From Balneolaceae bacterium (GTDB taxonomy: Bacteria > Bacteroidota > Rhodothermia > Balneolales > Balneolaceae): a DNA stretch of 64,000 bases. The position numbers were made by a program, and so were the translations under genes. The DNA is taken from NCBI GenBank assembly GCA_020832285.1, contig JAFIFB010000024.1:1-64000 (forward strand), in the 5' to 3' direction. The notes beneath the pieces were generated by a model. It was not told the origin of the DNA and made no database searches. It saw nothing but the letters and a program-made list of their open reading frames with translations. Shown here one piece after another: positions 26,239 through 33,543 of the stretch (the first letter of the stretch is position 1; every line of letters starts with the position of its first letter).

Positions 26239-26761
26239 CTTAAAGTTAGCTGTTCTGTAGTCTTTCAGATTGGGAACTACACATTTAAAAATTTGCCTAA
26301 CACCCTGAATTTCACTCTCTTCTGAAAGATACCGAAATTTACAGCAACGAAAAGCGCTTTTTTATTTGATAAAAATGAAATGTTTTTTTCTTGATATTGC
26401 TCTTATACGTTACGGTTTTCGGCATCTCCAAAGAATCAAAGAATTTTTCGGGGTAGTTGATCATACACAAAATGTAAGAATTCGATTTTATTGTTGAATG
26501 AAGCCCATTTCTCAATGAAACTTGTCATCCAAATGATGGCGCGTAATGAATAGGCTAAAAAAAGTGCCATCCGGCACGCTGTATGTTGTAACCCGGTGAT
26601 TCATCACCGGGTTACAAGTGCGAAAACAAAAAGAAACCATCGGGATCATTCTTGCGAAAGCAACTGCACAGAATCCGATGGTTGCTGCGAAAAAACTTCT
26701 CAACGTCACTTTTTTGCTCACAATTATGCTGACATTGTAGAATTATCTGGAATTGGTAACC
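26239..26761. other. Gene-poor region upstream of the esterase-like gene
   Basis: No credible gene. From 26350 to 26361 there is the 12-bp palindrome AAAAGCGCTTTT, about 115 bp before the esterase-like start; its core matches the AAGCGCTT heart of LacI-family operators, so it may be regulatory. From 26564 to 26683 three hairpins follow one another. Short frames here overlap the hairpins and are not coding in my view. Confidence 0.5.
26564..26683. repeat. Cluster of three palindromes (REP-like)
   Basis: Three inverted repeats lie in 120 bp: GTGCC/GGCAC (26564-26577, 4-nt loop), TGTAACCCGGTGAT with ATCACCGGGTTACA (26587-26616, 14-bp perfect arms, 2-nt spacer) and AACCATCGG/CCGATGGTT (26635-26683, loop of 31 nt). 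The middle one is very strong. The arrangement is like the REP-type or Y1-transposase-linked repeats of bacteria, but only genome-wide copy counting would show it. Confidence 0.6.
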
Positions 26762-28177
26762 TTATCGGTTTGCAATCTCATCGAGGTGCTCCTGTATTTT
26801 ATCAGCAGGCCACCACGAGCCACGAACCATCACTCCGGCCTGATCACTCACGTTACCAATATCTTCAAGGGGATTTGCATTGAGCAGAATCAGATCAGCA
26901 ACTTTGCCTTCTTCTATTGTTCCAAATTCATTTTCCATGTCGAAATAAAGAGCTGCATTTCTTGTGCCTGTTACAAGTACTTCGTAGGGTGTGAGCCCGG
27001 CAGCTACCATCATTTCCATTTCATGATGGATCGAAAAACCGGGCACATTGAAAAACTGGGGTGCATCGGAACCGAGTGCTACCAGCGCACCCTGATTATA
27101 GAGCTCTCGGGTCAGTTTTTGTCTGATTTCCACAAGCTGTCTTGCGGCCTCGGGCTGAAAATCATCCCGCGCCTGAAAATTGTGTTTTGACTCAATCCAT
27201 CCCTCCACAACATCGGCCGGCATGTAGCGCATTTCGGGCCATTGCGCCATATCTTCTGGCGCCTGCGGAGATTCAAGGTGCTCTACCAGGCTAAGAGTGG
27301 GTACATTCCAGGTACCTGCTTCAATTGTCAGCTCTATGGCTTCATCTATTCGGTCTTCATCGGCAAGATGTACCACAGCACTGCCAAAAAATCCTGGTGA
27401 AACTCCCTCAGCATCAGGATGACCTGAAACCAAAAACTCAACATACCGGTCAAGGTGGTCGATTGAAATCTGTCCCTCCTCAAGAGCGACTACAAGACCG
27501 ACTTCTTCGGGGATATGCCCGGCAAAAGGCAACCCGATCTCGCGGGATGCTTCAGCAAGAGCACGGTACGATTCAAGCGAAAGGCTGCCCATTTTCATCA
27601 GATCGAACCCGTCTTCATAATAACCGCGAACAACATCTTCCGCATCGGCCGGCTCAGCAATGGTGTTGTTACTCAGCCAGGGGCTGGCGGCAAAAATAGT
27701 TGGACCAACAATTTCATTGTTATTTACACGATCTCTCAGCTCCAGGTGATACGGATGACCGGCCATATTTCTCACAAGTGTGACACCGTTTGAAATGTAC
27801 AGGAAAAGAACATCCTTGGCGTACTGACGGCGGTTTGGGCCGGGAATATGACCGTGCATTTCGGAAAGTCCGGGAATCAGATACTGGCCGGAGGCATCGA
27901 TCTGATGAGCGCCGTCAGGAATCTCCACTTCTTCGGCAGGGCCAGATGCAACAATGCGCCCTTCCTCCACAACGACGGTATAATTTTCGTGAATCACTTC
28001 TTCGTACATGGGAACAACATTAACATCCAAAAAGGCATAGACTCCCGGTACTTCCGCCTCAACAACAGACGGTTCCGGTTGATCGCATGCTGCTGCAGCC
28101 ATTAATAACAGGCAGACAGCAGCAAGCAATGTTATAAAACGTTGAACTTCCTGGCAGATATTAGTTAAATTTGTCAT
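26762..28177 (-). CDS. Secreted amidohydrolase lipoprotein
   Basis: A 471-residue amidohydrolase-superfamily protein. The N-terminus is a signal peptide ending in LLMAAAAC, a lipoprotein-type cleavage site, and an acidic linker follows. Metal ligands of the binuclear site are visible: HGH in EMHGHIPG (about 107-109), a candidate carbamylated Lys in DLMKMG, His in FAGHIPEE, His in SIDHLDRY and Asp in ALGSDAPQF. The imidazolonepropionase/prolidase-like group cleaves amide bonds. The substrate is unknown. It is followed by two small membrane-associated genes that may be in the same transcript. Confidence 0.88.
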   Translation of the reverse strand: MTNLTNICQEVQRFITLLAAVCLLLMAAAACDQPEPSVVEAEVPGVYAFLDVNVVPMYEEVIHENYTVVVEEGRIVASGPAEEVEIPDGAHQIDASGQYLIPGLSEMHGHIPGPNRRQYAKDVLFLYISNGVTLVRNMAGHPYHLELRDRVNNNEIVGPTIFAASPWLSNNTIAEPADAEDVVRGYYEDGFDLMKMGSLSLESYRALAEASREIGLPFAGHIPEEVGLVVALEEGQISIDHLDRYVEFLVSGHPDAEGVSPGFFGSAVVHLADEDRIDEAIELTIEAGTWNVPTLSLVEHLESPQAPEDMAQWPEMRYMPADVVEGWIESKHNFQARDDFQPEAARQLVEIRQKLTRELYNQGALVALGSDAPQFFNVPGFSIHHEMEMMVAAGLTPYEVLVTGTRNAALYFDMENEFGTIEEGKVADLILLNANPLEDIGNVSDQAGVMVRGSWWPADKIQEHLDEIANR

Positions 28178-28204
28178 TTTTCCTTCTGTTTATTTTTGAT
28201 TTAA

Positions 28205-28702
28205 TTAGATATAGGCGATCAGCCGCCCGCAAGCGATCACTCCAAACCAGAGAAAAACAGAGAGAGCGCCAGCAATTTTCGCGGCCAAAGGCGTAGGCCG
28301 GTTTATATTCCATTCGTGCACGGAGATCATTGTAAACTTGTGAAAAACCGTAGCATTCAAAAGTGCCACACCGATAAGAATAAGTTTAATCTGAAATGCA
28401 GGATTCGAAACCATCCCTGTGGCATCCACCACAAAAAGAATCAATCCGCTAGGCAGAACTGCCAGAAAACTGAGGCGAGCCCAAAACAGAAGGTAACGAG
28501 TACAATCGGTTACCGGCACTTTTTTGGCAAAGCCGAGCAGCCTGAGATCAAAAAGCACCGCAGCACCAACCAGTACAGCAAAACCGGCAATATGAATAAT
28601 CTCTACAATCGGGTAAAGCCAGATTGATTGACGAAAAAAAAGAGCCAGGCCGCTGCTCTCCAGCCACTCGAAAATGGAAAGAGTTTCGGTTGCGAAAAGC
28701 AT
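28205..28702 (-). CDS. DUF6644-type membrane protein
   Basis: A 165-residue membrane protein with four hydrophobic segments. The N-terminal FEWLESSGLALFFRQSIWLY and the VEIIHIAGFAVLVGAAVLFD segment resemble the DUF6644 family, whose conserved His in the second segment suggests cofactor or metal contact. It is paired with a DUF6152-type gene at its 5' side, with the two overlapping by 1 nt (stop/start). The DUF6644/DUF6152 pairing is recurrent in bacteria, but no function is known. Confidence 0.7.
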   Translation of the reverse strand: MLFATETLSIFEWLESSGLALFFRQSIWLYPIVEIIHIAGFAVLVGAAVLFDLRLLGFAKKVPVTDCTRYLLFWARLSFLAVLPSGLILFVVDATGMVSNPAFQIKLILIGVALLNATVFHKFTMISVHEWNINRPTPLAAKIAGALSVFLWFGVIACGRLIAYI

Positions 28703-29073
28703 TAACGCAATTCGATCGTCACATCACCGATAATAATCCTCTCCGCACGCATTTCATTTTCTATGGATCTGTGCGGATATCCCACAACACGAACGGTATC
28801 CCCAACGGCGAGCATCGAGTCATCCGTCATTCCGCGGTTCCTCATCCGGGTCACCGGAGCCAGGACCACTTCCCACTCATTAACCTCCACCTCTTCATCT
28901 CCGATAACCTGAAAATCGATAAAGGTGTGGGGATTGCCGATATCATTGCTTAAAATGATACCTTCGTAGTCCAGTTCGGTATCTTGATCGTAATTAGCCC
29001 ATCCATGATGCAGAACAAATCCACCCAAAACGAAGGCGGTACATATAAAGAAAGTTTTTTTAATGGAATACAT
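28702..29073 (-). CDS. DUF6152-type periplasmic protein
   Basis: A 123-residue protein with a signal peptide (about 1-26), then HHGWANYDQDTELDYEGIIL and a C-terminal TVRVVGYPHRSIENEMRAER segment, as in DUF6152 proteins. These are small beta-rich exported proteins of unknown role that often sit next to DUF6644 membrane proteins, as here. The HHGW start of the mature part is typical and could bind a metal. It heads the unit DUF6152-DUF6644-(amidohydrolase) on the minus strand. Confidence 0.75.
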   Translation of the reverse strand: MYSIKKTFFICTAFVLGGFVLHHGWANYDQDTELDYEGIILSNDIGNPHTFIDFQVIGDEEVEVNEWEVVLAPVTRMRNRGMTDDSMLAVGDTVRVVGYPHRSIENEMRAERIIIGDVTIELR

Positions 29074-29357
29074 GATATCCCTGATTTTTAGTTTTTGTTT
29101 GTATTTCGTTTAAATAACAGATTAAATAATAGCAACAAATCCCTGTTTGTCAAATAGTTTAACCTTTTTTTTCATTATCATATAATATAAATGCACTTTT
29201 GATTATTTTTTGAAGAGTGCCCCGACTTGTGAAAGCAGGTTAAGATCTTAATCAGTCAACACAACTGACCAAAACGATTAAGAAAAATGACACGTTAGAG
29301 CTATCTGCCACTAACACGCATTTCTCACCAAGAAATTTGGTTGTGGGCAAGGTATTA

Positions 29358-29398
29358 ATAATCAAATTGATAGATTTACTCATAATTTTTTCTGTGAG
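29358..29398 (+). repeat. Dispersed 41-bp repeat, copy 1
   Basis: The 41 bp from ATAATCAAATTGATAGATTT to CTGTGAG recur at 53241-53281 with one difference (C or T at position 22). A following aaATCTGGGCTAA-type segment (29399-29411) also has a counterpart after a 28-bp insertion at 53310-53322. A weaker match to the last part is seen near 33091-33114. It is intergenic in both full copies. Confidence 0.85.
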
Positions 29399-29563
29399 AA
29401 ATCTGGGCTAACGAAGTTTACACCCTGAATGAGACATGTTTAATTTCTCGCAGAAGATCGTGGAGTTTACCGAAGATTTATGCTGAATACCTGCGAATCT
29501 CAACGGATTCACCTGTGTATCTCTGCGAAAAAAAAGAGATTGTTTTCGATTTATAAAAAGATC

Positions 29564-29678
29564 TGCCTAACATGATCAATAACTGTGGCTTTCAATGAAT
29601 TCTAATATATTTTGGACAGTTGTTGTTAGTCAAACTCATTTCCGCCAAATAATGCAGAGTGAATAACCGGGTTAGGCA
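29564..29678. other. attC-like site (low-confidence)
   Basis: TGCCTAAC (29564-29571) and GTTAGGCA (29671-29678) are 115 bp apart end to end and fit the integron core forms RYYYAAC and GTTRRRY, within the size range of attC sites. The inner arms pair only partly (CAATAACTGTGGC against the reverse complement of TGCAGAGTGAATA). An 8-bp inverted pair at this distance can arise by chance. No integrase gene is near. Confidence 0.25.
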
Positions 29679-29727
29679 TTTTCCCCTTTTTTTTCGTTTA
29701 TTACAAAGATAGAGAACCGATACAGCC

Positions 29728-30021
29728 ATGAATTATAAAGAACTTATAGAGCGCCTTGCCAGTCAAACGGGGCATTCACAAAATAAAACCAGACAACTTC
29801 TGGGTGAGGTAACTTCTGTGCTTTCTGACCAATTAAGTGAAGGAAAATCAGTTTCGATACCTGACCTTGGCACTTATGGCACCAAAATCAATGACGAAAA
29901 AAAGGTTTATAATCCTCATTATGATGCATATATCCTTGTGCCCCCCAAACGTGTAGTTGATTTCACTCCTTCGTCAGTTATCAAAGAAAAAATGAAATTT
30001 TTGGAGACCAGCGATGAGTGA
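29728..30021 (+). CDS. Degenerate HU-family DNA-binding protein
   Basis: A 97-residue protein with the HU/IHF fold pattern: KELIERLASQTGHSQNKTRQLL helices, SIPDLGTYGTK beta turn and a C-terminal VVDFTPSSVIKEKM. The DNA-intercalating arm, normally RNPxTGE, is replaced by YNPHYDAYILVPP, so the classical minor-groove contact is altered. It overlaps the next HU gene by 8 bp and is translated with it. A heterodimer or scaffold for the HU-LysM protein is a sensible inference. Confidence 0.8.
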   Translation: MNYKELIERLASQTGHSQNKTRQLLGEVTSVLSDQLSEGKSVSIPDLGTYGTKINDEKKVYNPHYDAYILVPPKRVVDFTPSSVIKEKMKFLETSDE

Positions 30022-31129
30022 AAAAATCACTTTCAAAGAGCTGGTAGAATTGATTGCCAAGCAATCGAACCAGAGCCAAAACTCCACTAACAGTTTTATC
30101 CATGAACTGGTGGGTATTATTGAGGAAGGGCTGAAAAAAAACGGTTCTGTAAGCCTCTCCGGGTTTGGTAAGTTTGAACTTCGATGGATGAAGGAGCGGG
30201 CAGGCAGGAACCCTCAGACAGGCGAAGAAATTACAATTCCCGGACAAAACAAGGTGGTTTTCAAACCATTTAAGTCTCTTCGTGAAGATGTAAATCAGCC
30301 TTTTGCAAACCTTGAATCCAAAATTATCGGAGATGACCCGGATGCTTCCAAACCTGCACCGAAAGCCGTGCCTCTTGCAGCAGCATCTTCAGTTGCATCA
30401 ACTAAAGGTGATATAAGCATTGATGATCTTCTGATCGAAAAAGAAAATCCACGGTTTCCATCAGCTCCCGTCAAGAAGAAGCCTCCTCTGACAACACCAT
30501 CAGAAGAAAAGCTCGCCCGGGAAGTTCAGGAAAAAGGAACCTTCAACTGGTCGTATGCAGCCGCGGTAGTTGTGGTTCTTGCAGCCTTTATCATTCTCTT
30601 TTTTATGATGCAGCGATCGGGTGAGCAAACAGATATCGCACCAACTGCCGATGACCCCACGGAACAGGTTTTAACCCCCATCGAGCCAGTAATTGAACCC
30701 GACGAACAGGCAGCTGATGATGATGAAGCTGAACCGGGTGAAGAAATAGAACAAACCTCTTTCGAAACTGCATCACATTCACTGCAAAGCGGTGAAACAC
30801 TCTGGGGCATCGCCGAATCTCAGCTTGGCAATCCCTATCTTTGGCCGGTTATCTACTACCTTAATCTTGACGTGCTGGACAACCCAAACCAGATTCCCGC
30901 TGAGTCTGATATCGAAATCCCATCTATTTCAGACCCCGATAATTTAAATGAATTCGAAAGAGAACAGATAGCACTCGGATATTTTTCCTTATACGAATGG
31001 AACCGGGCCAACAATCCGGACGAAGCCCGATATTTTCTCTGGGCAGTCGGGGTTTTTTCTCCCGACCTGCTGGATCAACCGCCTTCACAAGTTGATCCCG
31101 ACGACCTGACATTTGCCAGAAATCGATAG
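30014..31129 (+). CDS. Membrane-anchored HU-LysM protein
   Basis: A 371-residue mosaic protein. Residues 1-95 are a canonical HU domain, including the DNA-contact arm RNPQTGEEITIPG (65-77). A Pro/Ser/Lys-rich linker (about 95-175) leads to one transmembrane helix (178-200). An acidic periplasmic linker (about 205-250) precedes a LysM-like domain (255-305: HSLQSGETLWGIAESQLGNP, WPVIYYLN, IPAESDIEIPS), which usually binds peptidoglycan. Read together this predicts a protein that touches DNA inside and cell wall outside. HU fused to SPOR domains is known in Bacteroidota; the LysM version is analogous. Dabb, CHAD and Smr genes follow. Confidence 0.85.
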   Translation: MSEKITFKELVELIAKQSNQSQNSTNSFIHELVGIIEEGLKKNGSVSLSGFGKFELRWMKERAGRNPQTGEEITIPGQNKVVFKPFKSLREDVNQPFANLESKIIGDDPDASKPAPKAVPLAAASSVASTKGDISIDDLLIEKENPRFPSAPVKKKPPLTTPSEEKLAREVQEKGTFNWSYAAAVVVVLAAFIILFFMMQRSGEQTDIAPTADDPTEQVLTPIEPVIEPDEQAADDDEAEPGEEIEQTSFETASHSLQSGETLWGIAESQLGNPYLWPVIYYLNLDVLDNPNQIPAESDIEIPSISDPDNLNEFEREQIALGYFSLYEWNRANNPDEARYFLWAVGVFSPDLLDQPPSQVDPDDLTFARNR

Positions 31130-31162
31130 TTCATCACCAAAATCAAAACAAAGGAGTTTAAT

Positions 31163-31474
31163 ATGATACGTCATATAGTCATGTGGAAATTAAAAGACCA
31201 GGCCGCAGGTGCCACTAAAGAAAAAAATGCCGAAAAATTAAAACTGATTCTGGAAGGCCTCAGAGCCAATATCGATGAGATCAAGGCTGTTGAAGTGGGT
31301 ATCCAGATCAACCCGGACGAGAAAGACGCCCTTGATGTTGTATTAATTTGTGATTTTGCAACTGATCTCGACTTTAAAATGTACACTCGTAACAGCCATC
31401 ATCAAAAAGCCATTAACTTTATAGAAACGGTGGCTGAAAAACGCTTCTTCGTAGATTATAAAGTGGACCTTTGA
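31163..31474 (+). CDS. Dabb-family (stress-responsive A/B barrel) protein
   Basis: A 103-residue dimeric-barrel protein: MIRHIVMWKLKDQAAG start, KAVEVGIQINPD, a DVVLICDFATDLDFKMY strand and HHQKAINFIETVAEKRFFVDY, the last with the HP-type histidine pair. The Dabb family has stress-linked and small-molecule enzymes; function here is unknown. It lies 33 bp after the HU-LysM gene and overlaps the next start by 4 nt, so it belongs to this operon. Confidence 0.9.
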   Translation: MIRHIVMWKLKDQAAGATKEKNAEKLKLILEGLRANIDEIKAVEVGIQINPDEKDALDVVLICDFATDLDFKMYTRNSHHQKAINFIETVAEKRFFVDYKVDL

Positions 31475-32403
31475 AAGTTGTTAGAAAAACCAGGCTCATG
31501 CTCACAGAAACCGATTTAAACCTGCTCAGTAGTGAAACCTGCCAGGAAAATTTGGTAAAACTTTTTCATGAATTTGCTAATGAACTCACTCAACAGTCTT
31601 ACCAGGCAATTGATACACCGGAGGCCTCAACACACCTGATCAGAAAAATGCTGAAACGTTTCCGGGCTTTTGCCAAGTTGTTACGTACAAACCGGAATTC
31701 TCCAGCTTATAAGCAGGTAAATGCCTTTTTGAGGGACCAGGGACGCGAATTTTCTGCATTAAGGGACGCACATGTACGGCACCTGTTGCTATATCAGTTA
31801 CTCAGTGATACAAACTATCGACCGTTTGCTGAACTGCTCGAAAACCTTCAAAGCAGGAATAGAGATCAAGTCCGCCAACTCGAGTCAGAATTATTGGATG
31901 AAGAGAATCGCTTTGAACGATTTGCACACCGGATCGGATCAAATCAGCCTCTCAGTCAATACTTTCTCGAAAAGCAAACCGATTCAGAATTACTGGTACA
32001 AAACTATCGGAAATCTTTTGATTTAAGCCGTGCAGCTTTTCAAGCCGCTGTCACGTACAAAGACACTGAATTGTTACACGAATGGAGAAAGCGACTGAAA
32101 GATTTTCAATATCAAACCGAACTTATCGCAGGAAGCACTCCCGCTGATCTATTCCCTCAGTTCCCTGAACTTGAACAGCTATGCGATCTGCTTGGAGAAA
32201 TGAATGATTATTCTATGCTGGCATGCTGGCTGCAATCAATCGAAAAAAAATCCCCGGATTCGTCCAATACTTCTGATTTAGCGGACAATCTTACTAAACA
32301 GATGTACACCCTTTATTCAGAAACAGAGCAAAAAGGAATTCAATTTTACAGTGAAAGTACAAGAATGATTGAAAAATTTATCTCCGCAGCTAAAAAGCAA
32401 TGA
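31471..32403 (+). CDS. CHAD-domain protein
   Basis: A 310-residue helical protein of the CHAD family. It begins at a TTG (31471, overlapping the Dabb stop) or at an ATG 27 nt later (31498). Conserved basic positions are seen in HLIRKMLKRFRAFAKLLR, FSALRDAHVRHLLLY and LLHEWRKRLKDFQYQTELI, the two copies of the H-x3-(R/K)xxR-type helix that bind polyphosphate. CHAD proteins associate with polyphosphate granules or inorganic polyphosphate. It is coupled to the Smr gene downstream. Confidence 0.9.
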   Translation: MKVVRKTRLMLTETDLNLLSSETCQENLVKLFHEFANELTQQSYQAIDTPEASTHLIRKMLKRFRAFAKLLRTNRNSPAYKQVNAFLRDQGREFSALRDAHVRHLLLYQLLSDTNYRPFAELLENLQSRNRDQVRQLESELLDEENRFERFAHRIGSNQPLSQYFLEKQTDSELLVQNYRKSFDLSRAAFQAAVTYKDTELLHEWRKRLKDFQYQTELIAGSTPADLFPQFPELEQLCDLLGEMNDYSMLACWLQSIEKKSPDSSNTSDLADNLTKQMYTLYSETEQKGIQFYSESTRMIEKFISAAKKQ

Positions 32404-32675
32404 ATAATAACGAACCGCATAAACTGGAAATCAATGGAGTTCTTGACCTTCACTATTTTAAGCCAGAAGACCTCTCTACTCTCGTGGATGAATTCATCGA
32501 TGCATGCCTTGAAAAAGAAATTCATGAAATAAGGATCATTCACGGCAAGGGAATCGGCAATATCCGCCGAAGTGTTCATGCTCTGCTGGACCGGAATCCC
32601 CATGTAACAGGATATCAGCTTGCAGGCCCTTCGGGAGGGGGCTGGGGAGCAACAATAGCAAATCTGATTCCCTGA
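32400..32675 (+). CDS. Small Smr-domain protein
   Basis: A 91-residue protein made up of only the Smr fold: DLHYFKPEDLSTLVDEFID, then IRIIHGKGIGNIRRSVHALL with the HGKG motif, and GGGWGATIANL at the end. Smr domains of MutS2 and small Smr proteins have nuclease or RNA-cleavage activity. It overlaps the CHAD gene by 4 nt and closes the operon of HU, HU-LysM, Dabb, CHAD and Smr. It lacks the N-terminal parts of MutS2. Confidence 0.93.
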   Translation: MNNNEPHKLEINGVLDLHYFKPEDLSTLVDEFIDACLEKEIHEIRIIHGKGIGNIRRSVHALLDRNPHVTGYQLAGPSGGGWGATIANLIP

Positions 32676-33543
32676 TGTAAGAACACTGACAAAGGTAAGT
32701 TTACCGGTAACACGTTAAACTTATTGTAACTTTTTGATATATAATAATTTTTGAGTCGAGTAGCTAAGGGGATTTCACCCTTGGCTACTCGACTATGAGA
32801 CATATTTTGAGCTTTCAAATGCCGATAGCTCATCGGGGCAGGACAATTCAACTGCGAATTTCCCCCTCTGCGTTTACCAATGGCATGCCAATAGCAGAAT
32901 CAAAAATGGCTCTGCTCTGCATAAAGCTTCGGAAAGCAAACGTGCAAAGTTATTCGCCTTCCATGCGAAGGTTATCCTGACCCTCGAAGTTATAACACTG
33001 TGGGCAGCATAGTGTGGCCTGCCCTGCAAAGCCATGGAATAGTAGGGCCTTACTGCGGAAAAGTTTTCGCTTCGCGGGATAAATTAGGAACTTTGTGTGA
33101 TATCTGGGCTAACTCAACTTCCGAAAAAATCTTAAAAATCGCCCTCACCGGCTCATTAAGAACGATTTGTATTGCTACACCCAATTATATCCAAAAATTT
33201 TATTAAATCTTATCTTTGAGAAGTTGACCCATGTTTTGATTTAGAAATCAGTTTTATCGGCTTCACTTATACTGTTCTTTTGGCCTCACGCCGCCCAAGG
33301 CTTTGAGGGGTAGGCTTGCCCCAAAAGGACCAAATAGTCAAACCCTTCTACTACACTAAAGCTTCGAAGAACAGATGTTCCCGCCAACCGATTCAAGGCC
33401 GGTTTAAATATTTCTCAAACGATTTCCAATTATTGAAATTCATAAATTATTATTTGCACTATTCTTATTTAGTTGCAACCTGAAATATGGGCGTAACTTT
33501 TCATTTTTTGTAGCCACTACATTACAATTTTTCGGAACTTGAG
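32676..33543. other. 868-bp gene-free island with a long hairpin
   Basis: No credible gene. A 39-bp inverted repeat lies at 32755-32793, and a further segment that recalls the dispersed repeat at 33091-33114. Short frames (for example 32795-32980 and 33000-33206) lack any conserved look and are not called. The sequence between is of mixed composition; it may be a decayed mobile element, as no terminal repeats or transposase remain. Confidence 0.5.
32755..32793. repeat. 39-bp hairpin GTCGAGTAGC...GCTACTCGAC
   Basis: GTCGAGTAGC (32755-32764) pairs with GCTACTCGAC (32784-32793). Inside, AAGGG and CCCTT also pair, with one T-G mismatch, around a loop of GATTTCA. No T run follows. It starts 80 bp after the Smr stop, so it could end that operon, but the very long arms suggest a mobile or structured RNA remnant. 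Confidence 0.65.

Larger units (their letters stand above)
29074..29727. other. Gene-free 654-bp stretch with dispersed repeat and attC-like palindrome
   Basis: No credible gene. It contains the 41-bp repeat at 29358-29398 and the attC-like inverted repeat 29564-29678. CGCAGA (29442 region) and TCTGCG (29522 region) are a further inverted pair typical of intergenic CGCAGAG-type repeats. I saw no clear promoter for the HU genes; a TAnnTTTG box is not present in exact form. Confidence 0.45.

Noticed and set aside
26295-26301. A second GCCTAAC core site as an attC candidate
   Set aside because: No GTTRRRY partner follows within 150 bp, so it is not an attC by form.
26512-26721. A 69-residue minus-strand frame across the hairpin cluster
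   Set aside because: It encodes the arms of the palindromes and has no recognisable domain; such frames are typical of repeat elements.
32795-33206. Short plus-strand frames in the 868-bp island
   Set aside because: No conserved look, and they overlap repeat-like sequence; better explained as decayed DNA.
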